Positions 57,589-64,000 of a DNA stretch of 64,000 nucleotides are shown here, piece by piece. The position numbers and the translations under genes were made by a program. Positions within the stretch are counted from its first letter, which is position 1, and each line of letters starts with the position of its first letter. Source of the stretch: Alphaproteobacteria bacterium (lineage in GTDB: Bacteria; Pseudomonadota; Alphaproteobacteria; Micropepsales; Micropepsaceae). The stretch spans positions 1-64,000 of the forward strand of contig WGNJ01000018.1 of NCBI GenBank assembly GCA_016124635.1. Reading direction: 5' to 3'. The notes beneath the pieces were generated by a model, which searched no databases, had not been told where the DNA came from, and worked only from the letters and a program-made list of their open reading frames with translations.

Positions 57589-59283
57589 ATGTACCGTTAC
57601 GACGAGTTCGATCAGAAGGTCGTGGAGGAGCGCGTCGAGCAGTTTCGCGGGCAGGTCGCGCGTCGACTATCGGGCGAATTGAGCGAAGACGAGTTCAAGC
57701 CGCTCCGATTGATGAACGGCCTCTATCTCCAGCTGCATGCCTACATGCTGCGCGTCGCGATTCCGTATGGGACACTATCCTCGCGGCAGATGCGTGCGCT
57801 CGCGCATATTGCGCGGAAGTACGACAGAGGCTACGGCCACTTCACGACGCGGCAAAATCTTCAATACAACTGGCCGAAGCTCGCCGACGTTCCGAAAATC
57901 CTCGCCGATCTCGCGACCGTCGAAATGCACTGCATCCAGACGAGCGGCAATTGCATCCGCAACGTTACCGCGGATCATTTCGCCGGCGCATCGGCCGATG
58001 AGGTCGACGATCCGCGCATCTGGTCCGAAATCATCCGCCAGTGGTCGACGTTCCACCCCGAATTCTCGTACCTGCCCCGCAAGTTCAAGATTGCGGTGAC
58101 GGCCGCGCCAAAGGACCGCGCGGCGATCAAAGTGCACGACATCGGCATCATCATCCGGCGCAAGGATGACGGCGCACTTGGCCCCGGGTCGCACACTTCG
58201 AGTTTGCCCGGGGTAAACTTCGACGTCTATGTCGGCGGCGGGCAAGGCCGCACGCCGATGATCGGCCATTGCATCGGCGAAGGCATCGCGCCCGCCGATC
58301 TGCTCGCCTACCTCGAAGCCGTGATGCGCGTCTACAATCTCTATGGCCGGCGCGACAACATCTACAAAGCACGCATCAAGATTCTCGTGCATCAAATCGG
58401 CGCCGCGGAGATGAAGCGGCAGGTCGAAGCCGAGTTCGCCGAGATCAAGCAGCAAGGCGCGCTGGAGCTGCCGAAGGAAGAGATCGAGCGCATCCGCCGC
58501 TATTTCGCGCCGCCCGCGTTCGAAGACATTGCAGATGAAGCCGCACTGCTCACCAAACAAAAAGCCAGCAGCAAGGGCTTCGCCGCGTGGGTCGACACCA
58601 ACGTCTCCAGACACAAAGTCCCCGGCTATGCCATCGCGACGATCTCGCTGAAGCCGATCGGCGGCGTCCCAGGCGACGCAAGTGCCGAGCAAATGGAGAT
58701 CGTCGCCGACCTGGCGGACCGGCTGTCGTTCGACGAAATCCGCGTGAGCCACGAGCAGAATCTGGTTCTGCCGCACGTTCGGCAGCGCGACTTGTTCGAG
58801 ATTTGGCAGACACTCGACAAGGCGGGTCTTGCGACAGCAAACGCCGGATTGATCTCAGACATCATCGCCTGCCCCGGTCTCGACTACTGCGATCTCGCGA
58901 ACGCACGTTCGATCAACGTGGCGCAGGCCCTTTCGAAGCGATTTGCCGATCTCGAACGGCAGAACACCATCGGCGAGCTCAAGATCAAGATTTCGGGCTG
59001 CATCAATGCGTGCGGCCACCATCACGTCGGTCATATCGGCGTGCTCGGCGTCGATAAGAAGGGCGTCGAGTACTACCAGATCACCCTCGGCGGCTCGGGC
59101 GATGAGACGGCGTCGCTCGGCGAGATCATCGGCCCCGCGTTCGGCGAGCACGATGTCGCCGACGCGGTCGAGACGATCGTCGGTACGTATTTGAATTTGC
59201 GCGGGAACGGGGAGCGCTTCCTCGACACCTATCGGCGCGTCGGTATCCAGCCATTCCGGGAGAAACTCTATGCCGCTCATTAA
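57589..59283 (+). CDS. cysI: Siroheme-containing nitrite/sulfite reductase, CysI-like
   Basis: This 564-residue reductase has the repeated ferredoxin-like/siroheme modules typical of the family, and the 4Fe-4S/siroheme cysteines CPGLDYC (Cys428, Cys434) and SGCINAC (Cys471, Cys475), followed by HHHVGHIG. With DUF2849 and DUF934 neighbours it is a sulfite reductase hemoprotein reducing sulfite to sulfide with six electrons, rather than nitrite reductase. It overlaps the DUF934 start by 14 bases. A cysH gene often follows in related genomes but is absent here. Confidence 0.9.
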   Translation: MYRYDEFDQKVVEERVEQFRGQVARRLSGELSEDEFKPLRLMNGLYLQLHAYMLRVAIPYGTLSSRQMRALAHIARKYDRGYGHFTTRQNLQYNWPKLADVPKILADLATVEMHCIQTSGNCIRNVTADHFAGASADEVDDPRIWSEIIRQWSTFHPEFSYLPRKFKIAVTAAPKDRAAIKVHDIGIIIRRKDDGALGPGSHTSSLPGVNFDVYVGGGQGRTPMIGHCIGEGIAPADLLAYLEAVMRVYNLYGRRDNIYKARIKILVHQIGAAEMKRQVEAEFAEIKQQGALELPKEEIERIRRYFAPPAFEDIADEAALLTKQKASSKGFAAWVDTNVSRHKVPGYAIATISLKPIGGVPGDASAEQMEIVADLADRLSFDEIRVSHEQNLVLPHVRQRDLFEIWQTLDKAGLATANAGLISDIIACPGLDYCDLANARSINVAQALSKRFADLERQNTIGELKIKISGCINACGHHHVGHIGVLGVDKKGVEYYQITLGGSGDETASLGEIIGPAFGEHDVADAVETIVGTYLNLRGNGERFLDTYRRVGIQPFREKLYAAH

Positions 59284-59803
59284 AGGCGAAGCGTTCGTCG
59301 ACAGCGTCTTTACGCTCCTCGCAGACGAGCAAGAGGTGCCGGCAGGACGGCCCATCATCGTATCGCTGAAGCGTTGGCAATCAGAGCGCGAGCAGTTGAA
59401 GGCGCTCAATGTTGCGCTCGGCGTGCGGCTCACGTCGGACCAGGCGCCCGATCTTCTGGGCGACGACATTCACAGCCTCGCCGTCATCGCACTCGAGTTC
59501 CCCAAGTTCCGGGACGGGCGCGGCTATTCGTGGGCGCGAATGCTGCGCCAGCGGCTCGGCTACAAGGGTGAAATCCGGGCTGTCGGCGACGTGCTGCGGG
59601 ATCAATGGCTGTTCATGAGCCGTTGCGGCGTCGACGCCTTCGAAGTGAAGCTCGGCACCCGGATCGAAGAATTTCGTGCCGCCATGGGCGAACAAACGGT
59701 GTTCTATCAGCCGTCTTCGGACCGCGTCACAAACGTGCTCGCGTTGCGCCACAATCGCGGCGTGTCAGCGCGCCGCGGCGGCTTGGCTCAAGCAGCCGAG
59801 TGA
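59270..59803 (+). CDS. DUF934 protein (sulfite-reductase-associated)
   Basis: This 177-residue protein matches DUF934: RPIIVSLKRWQSEREQLKAL, LAVIALEFPKFRDGRGYSWA and RQRLGYKGEIRAVGDVLRDQ. It is translationally coupled to cysI and is a regular partner in this operon type, possibly an assembly or electron-delivery factor; this is inference. Its last 39 bases overlap the 3' end of the convergent histidine kinase gene. Confidence 0.85.
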   Translation: MPLIKGEAFVDSVFTLLADEQEVPAGRPIIVSLKRWQSEREQLKALNVALGVRLTSDQAPDLLGDDIHSLAVIALEFPKFRDGRGYSWARMLRQRLGYKGEIRAVGDVLRDQWLFMSRCGVDAFEVKLGTRIEEFRAAMGEQTVFYQPSSDRVTNVLALRHNRGVSARRGGLAQAAE

Positions 59804-60793
59804 TCGCTCGGCGGGGAAGAGCAACGTCGCGGTCGTGCCCTTGCCGAGTTCGCTGTCGAGCGCGAAATGACCGCCGTGCAATTCCATCAACGACGTGACG
59901 ATCGGCAAGCCGAGGCCTGTGCCGGCATGTTTGCGTGTCAACTCACCGTCGATCTGACCGAAGGCCGATAGCGCCTTCGGAATATCGGCCTTCGCCATGC
60001 CGACACCGCTGTCGTGCACTTCGATCGACACGCCGCCGTCGTCGCGCAGGCGCGCGCACAGTGTTATCGCCCCCTCCTCCGGCGTGAACTTCACGGCGTT
60101 CGACAGCAAGTTCACCGTCATCTGGATGACGGCGCGTTTGTCGGCGAGCAAAGCCGGCAGGCCGCTCGCGATTTCGACCGACAGGCGACGGTCGTTCAGC
60201 TTCGCGTTGGCGCCGGCGAGATCCTGGGCTTCGTCAAAGATGCCGGAAACGTCCAACGGCTCGGGGTGCAAATCCAACTTGCCTGCCTCGATCTTCGAGA
60301 GATCCAGCACGTCGCGGATCAACGAGAGCAAATGCTTGCCGCTGGTATGGATCAGCTTCGCGTATTCGGCATAGCGCTTGTCGCCCACCGCGCCAAAGAA
60401 TTGTCCCTCGATCATCTCGGAAAAGCCGAGAATGGCATTCAGCGGCGTGCGCAATTCGTGGCTCATCGAGGCGAGGAAGCGCGACTTCGCATTGTTGGCG
60501 GCAACCGCGTCCTCGCGCGCTTGCTCGAGCTCGCCGATCTTTTCACGCAAGGCGGCGGTTCGCTCGAAGACCTGTGATTCGAGGGCGATATTGGCATTGG
60601 CAAGGCTCACCGCACGCGACTCGGCATATTGCGAGCGCTCGGTGAGGCGGGCGACGAGCATACCGGTCATCACGGAAAAGAAGATCAAAGCGGCGACAAG
60701 CAATATCTCGTTTTCGCCCCACGGCCCGGCGGCCGCCACGATTCCCAGGGCGTACAGTACGAAAACGCAGGCGAGCGTAATGCCGAGGCGCAT
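59765..60793 (-). CDS. Sensor histidine kinase without separate sensor domain
   Basis: This 342-residue kinase has two N-terminal membrane helices (about residues 5-22 and 28-48), a coiled-coil linker (52-100), the H-box SMSHELRTPLNAILGFSEMI with His112, and an ATPase domain NLLSNAVKFTP, VHDSGVGM and GTGLGLPIV. It is a hybrid-free HisKA kinase that may receive its signal through the membrane or partner proteins. No response regulator is adjacent (orphan). Its gene end overlaps the DUF934 gene by 39 bases. Confidence 0.88.
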   Translation of the reverse strand: MRLGITLACVFVLYALGIVAAAGPWGENEILLVAALIFFSVMTGMLVARLTERSQYAESRAVSLANANIALESQVFERTAALREKIGELEQAREDAVAANNAKSRFLASMSHELRTPLNAILGFSEMIEGQFFGAVGDKRYAEYAKLIHTSGKHLLSLIRDVLDLSKIEAGKLDLHPEPLDVSGIFDEAQDLAGANAKLNDRRLSVEIASGLPALLADKRAVIQMTVNLLSNAVKFTPEEGAITLCARLRDDGGVSIEVHDSGVGMAKADIPKALSAFGQIDGELTRKHAGTGLGLPIVTSLMELHGGHFALDSELGKGTTATLLFPAERSLGCLSQAAAAR

Positions 60794-61019
60794 CGGACGT
60801 CCCTTTCATAACCACGCCCCACTGGGAAACCGACGCTTTGCGTGCGCAACGGTTCACCAACCCCTGTGACGAACGCTACAGGGGCGGTCTCACCGCGCCG
60901 CTAAGGGAAATCATCAGATTTAAGTAGTAGTCTTGGCGAATCTGATTGACCCTCCAAGGCCGGTCCTTTAGCAGGCGCGCTTTCGTGCAACTGTCCGCAG
61001 TCAGATAGGCGATCGAAGC
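60794..61019. other. Divergent promoter region between kinase and decarboxylase genes
   Basis: 226 bases separate the starts of two divergent genes. No repeated motif or clear sigma-70 pair could be fixed. Confidence 0.4.
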
Positions 61020-62228
61020 ATGTCCAATCTCGCCGAGTTCGCCTCCAAGCGCGGAGAGTTGCAGCGATTCAAGGACGTTGCGGAAGCGATCGCCGCGCTG
61101 CGCCCGACAATGCCCGTCTATGCTCTGAACCCGCAAGCATTCCGAGCCGCGGCGAGGACTTTTCGCGCGGGCTTTCCGGGCGAGACGATGTACGCCGTCA
61201 AAGCCAATCACGCGAGGCCGGTGCTCGACCTGGTCTACGCGGCAGGCGTCCGGCACTTCGACGTCGCGTCCATTCCCGAAGTGAAAGCGATTTATGAGCG
61301 CTTTGTAGACGCCAAGATGAGCTTCATGGCGCCGTTGCGGCTCAAGGGCGCCGCGGGTGAAGCTTTTCGCCACTACGGGGTGCGCAGCTTTGCGCTCGAC
61401 TGCGAGGACGAACTGCATGCGATCTTGGCCGAGACGGGCGGCGCGAACGACAGGCGCATCGCGGAACAATTGACGCTCTATGTCCGTGTCAGCGTACCGG
61501 CGGACGCCGCTTTGCTGGAGCTCGCGAGCAAATTCGGCGCGGGCACAGAACTTGCGGCGCGCCTGTTGCTGGAAATCGCGAAGAGCGGAGCGCGGCCGGC
61601 GCTGACATTTCACGTCGGCTCGCAGTGCATGAAAGCGAGTGCGTTTGCCGATGCGATCGCCATTTGCGGTGAAGTGATCGCACTTGCGGGGGTGCCGATC
61701 CACGGCCTGGACGTGGGCGGAGGTTTCCCCGGCTACTATCAGAACGTCGTCGTGCCGCCGCTCTCGAGCTATTTCGAGGCGATCAAGAGTGGTCTCGACG
61801 CACTGCACCTCGGTGCGAACGTCGCGATCCATTGCGAACCCGGGCGCGCGCTCGTCGCCGACGGGCTCTCGCTGATCACGCAAGCAATGACGCGGCGCGG
61901 CCGCACGCTTTACATCAATGACGGGATCTACGGTTCGCTCAGCGAATACGCTCTGAAGAACTGGCCCGTGCGCTATCCGGTGCGCGTGTTCAGCGCGCTG
62001 GCCGACGGCTCTCTGGTGCAGAAGAACGGTGCCGGCGAGCTCTTCAAAGTCTTCGGACCGACCTGCGACACGCTCGATGTTCTGCATTACGAAATCGAAA
62101 TCCCCGGTGATGTCAGCGCCGGCGATTGGATCGTTTTCGACAAGCTCGGCGCCTACTCGTGTGCTTTGCGCACCGCCTTCAACGGCTTTTTCCCCGATAC
62201 ATTCGTCGAAGTGGACGCGGCGTTATAG
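61020..62228 (+). CDS. Ornithine/lysine decarboxylase-like, fold type III PLP enzyme
   Basis: This 402-residue group IV decarboxylase has the PLP lysine in MYAVKANH (about residues 57-64), HVGSQ (about 197), DVGGGFPGYY (about 234), EPGRAL (about 274), and the C-terminal GPTCDTLD with the catalytic Cys and Asp. It should decarboxylate ornithine, lysine or an analogue to a diamine (putrescine or cadaverine), feeding polyamine synthesis. Substrate choice between these is not decided from sequence. Cytoplasmic, monocistronic. Confidence 0.87.
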   Translation: MSNLAEFASKRGELQRFKDVAEAIAALRPTMPVYALNPQAFRAAARTFRAGFPGETMYAVKANHARPVLDLVYAAGVRHFDVASIPEVKAIYERFVDAKMSFMAPLRLKGAAGEAFRHYGVRSFALDCEDELHAILAETGGANDRRIAEQLTLYVRVSVPADAALLELASKFGAGTELAARLLLEIAKSGARPALTFHVGSQCMKASAFADAIAICGEVIALAGVPIHGLDVGGGFPGYYQNVVVPPLSSYFEAIKSGLDALHLGANVAIHCEPGRALVADGLSLITQAMTRRGRTLYINDGIYGSLSEYALKNWPVRYPVRVFSALADGSLVQKNGAGELFKVFGPTCDTLDVLHYEIEIPGDVSAGDWIVFDKLGAYSCALRTAFNGFFPDTFVEVDAAL

Positions 62229-62322
62229 ACCTCCGTCAGGGGTTGTTAGCCATTTCTCCTGACCGAACGTTAAGACATCGGCAGCCATGATCGGCGGGCG
62301 TCTTCACGGGCCCGTCGACCGC

Positions 62323-63450
62323 ATGTCTCAGAACCACGAAAATCTGCGTCGTGTGCTGCAACTCGCCAAGACTCCGTCCAGCGAGAAACGTCGCGAATTG
62401 CTGCGCGAGGTCACCGACCTTTTCCTGGCGGACGACGAAGCCTACTCGGACGTCGAGCGCGAACACTTCGGCGCCATTATGGGCCGCATCGCCAAGGACA
62501 TGGAGATGGCCGTCCGTGCCGACCTGGCGCAAACGCTCGGGAGCCTGCCGACCGCGCCGCATGCGCTGATCCAACAGCTGGCGCATGACGAATTCCCGGT
62601 TGCGCATGAAGTGATCAGCAAGAGCCCGGTGCTCGAAGACGCCGATCTGGTCGAGATCGCCAATTCGAAGGGTCAAGAATATCTCGAGGCGATCGCCGTA
62701 CGCCCGACCGTTTCCCAAGTCGTCTCCGAGGCGCTGGTCGATCGCGGCAACGACAACGTGCTCGTTAAGCTCGTCTCCAATGTCGGCGCCATTCTGTCGC
62801 GCAACGCCATCGAGAAGGTCGTGGAACGTTCCGAAGGCAATGAGGCGCTGCAGACCCCACTGATCGCCAGGCAGGACCTGCCGGTCGATCTGCTGAACGA
62901 GATGTTCTCGTTCGTGTCGTCGAATTTGCGCACGCAAATCATCCAGAAGATGGATGGATTGCCGCAAGACATGCTCGACAATGCTTTGAGCCATACGCGC
63001 GATCGGTTCTCCAAGGAAGTACGCCAGATCAAAGAGGCGGACCGCAGGGCGCGCGTGTTCGTTTCAGAAGCGGCGCGCAAGCGGGAACTCAACGAGTCGC
63101 TGCTGGTTCAGCTCATGCGCTCGGGACAAACGGTGGAGTTCACGCACGCCTTCGCGCGCCTCGGCGACATCGACGTCAAGACGGCACAGCGCATCGTCCA
63201 GACGCGCAACACCGAAGGCATCGCAATCGTTTGCCGTTCGGCCCGCTTCGACCGCGCGACGTTCTCCGCGCTGGCGCTGTTGATCGATGCATCGCCCACA
63301 CGGTCCAGTGAGGCGACGCAGGAGTTGCTCGGGCTCTACGACCAGGTGACGCCGGAGGCTGCCCAGCGCGTCATGCGCTTCTGGAAGGTGCGGCGTGACG
63401 CCACTGCGCAGATTAGCGCCGGCGCGGAAGCCGCTGCCGCCGCGCACTAG
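62323..63450 (+). CDS. DUF2336 domain protein
   Basis: This 375-residue all-helical protein has HEAT-like repeats: RRELLREVTDLFLADDEAYS, LAQTLGSLPTAPHALIQQLA, VLEDADLVEIANSKGQEYLE and AIAVRPTVSQVVSEALVDRG. DUF2336 is largely limited to Alphaproteobacteria and has no defined activity. An in-frame ATG at 62287 would add 12 residues; the family usually begins nearer to the later one. It is probably cytoplasmic. Confidence 0.82.
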   Translation: MSQNHENLRRVLQLAKTPSSEKRRELLREVTDLFLADDEAYSDVEREHFGAIMGRIAKDMEMAVRADLAQTLGSLPTAPHALIQQLAHDEFPVAHEVISKSPVLEDADLVEIANSKGQEYLEAIAVRPTVSQVVSEALVDRGNDNVLVKLVSNVGAILSRNAIEKVVERSEGNEALQTPLIARQDLPVDLLNEMFSFVSSNLRTQIIQKMDGLPQDMLDNALSHTRDRFSKEVRQIKEADRRARVFVSEAARKRELNESLLVQLMRSGQTVEFTHAFARLGDIDVKTAQRIVQTRNTEGIAIVCRSARFDRATFSALALLIDASPTRSSEATQELLGLYDQVTPEAAQRVMRFWKVRRDATAQISAGAEAAAAAH

Positions 63451-63650
63451 CCGCCGACACATCCTGTCTGCAAAGTCATGTGACATTCGTCGCGCGTTCT
63501 ATCTGCATGCGTGCAACCGGTGGGCGAAGACATCACCAGCCACCAACGGCAATGTGGCTGATTTTTCGGCACATCGCTCACGACATTTTCGAATGACTCC
63601 GCCGACCGAGATGCGCGATCATCCGCGCCTTCCCGAGGGGGCTAGTCACA

Positions 63651-64000
63651 GTGTCCGGTGCCGACCAAATCATGCCGTGGGTCAGCGACCCAACGAATCT
63701 CACCTTCGTCCTGGCGGCGTTGATCGGCGCTGCATTCCTGCTTCTGGCCCTGCGGCCGCGCCGACAATTCGCCGAGGGGACCGTCGTCGCGGGCGGCGTC
63801 GACGAGTCCATCACAGAGCCGCCACCACCGCCTCCTCCACCGCCGACGGCCTTCGAATTCTTGACGGCGCACGGTGTCGAGAAGTGGAACGCGGCGCGGC
63901 TTGAAGGCAAGTACGTCAACGCCGACTTCAGCGACGTCGGCGAGGCCTTTCAGGCGAAAGCCGAAGGATCGAAGATTTGGGGCGTGCCGGTCGAGTTCCA
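63651..64000 (+). CDS. N-terminally anchored protein with poly-Pro linker, truncated by window end
   Basis: A GTG at 63651, with GAGGGGG about 12 bases before it, opens a frame that stays open to the window end; an ATG at 63672 is the alternative start. The visible 116 residues contain a membrane helix (LTFVLAALIGAAFLLLAL, about 17-34), a Gly/Val linker, a run of nine prolines, then FEFLTAHGVEKWNAARLEGK. The C-terminal domain lies outside the window, so no function can be given. Confidence 0.6.
   Translation, partial: MSGADQIMPWVSDPTNLTFVLAALIGAAFLLLALRPRRQFAEGTVVAGGVDESITEPPPPPPPPPTAFEFLTAHGVEKWNAARLEGKYVNADFSDVGEAFQAKAEGSKIWGVPVEF

Overview
The window reads as chromosomal DNA of a high-GC alphaproteobacterium, most likely Hyphomicrobiales (Rhizobiales) or a close relative. 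The pointers are a CcmI cytochrome-maturation protein, DUF2849-CysI-DUF934 sulfite reduction, a phasin, a NepR-like protein, a double PilZ protein, a DUF2336 protein, betaine-lipid synthesis (BtaA/BtaB) and several intergenic palindromic repeats of a style common in that order. This placement is an inference; no rRNA or other decisive marker is present. A truncated tRNA-Ser(GCU) lies at the left edge, and an unidentified membrane-anchored protein runs off the right edge.

1-11 kb is mostly core metabolism: a PPOX-fold protein, the btaA-btaB pair for phosphorus-free betaine lipid, an RsmB-like rRNA methyltransferase, a DUF2157/GDYXXLXY membrane pair, a rhomboid protease, and an acyl-CoA dehydrogenase/isomerase/enoyl-CoA hydratase group. 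11-24 kb holds a Tat-exported M3 peptidase, a cold-shock protein, an RcnB-like protein, a TetR-monooxygenase divergent pair, the NepR-like and PilZ genes, a GMC oxidoreductase, an outer-membrane-barrel-like protein and a two-component system.

24.2-29.3 kb is the most interesting stretch. Five tightly packed genes, four of them overlapping a neighbour, encode a thermostable-hemolysin-family (GNAT-like) protein, an acyl-adenylate ligase fused to a haem-oxygenase-like diiron oxidase (HDO) domain with all six expected metal ligands, a short-chain dehydrogenase, a secreted TPR protein and a SAM methyltransferase. A divergent ATP-grasp ligase lies upstream. This looks like an undescribed small-molecule or lipid pathway; its product cannot be read from the sequence.

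29.5-41 kb is repeat-rich. It contains ccmI with a palindromic repeat translated in frame, a defence island (Mrr-like nuclease, MT-A70 DNA methyltransferase, BglII/BstYI-type endonuclease) and a CoA-transferase gene flanked by repeat clusters. 41-54.5 kb has a PepSY/response-regulator/kinase operon, a phasin, two adjacent acyl-CoA dehydrogenases, a GH42 beta-galactosidase, a class A penicillin-binding protein and a DUF1214/DUF1254 pair. 54.5-64 kb has an ABC importer of the NMT1/THI5 type, the sulfite-reductase operon, a histidine kinase, an ornithine/lysine-decarboxylase-like enzyme and a DUF2336 protein. Three very short genes (40355-40510, 46676-46795, 46783-46938) were read directly from the sequence.
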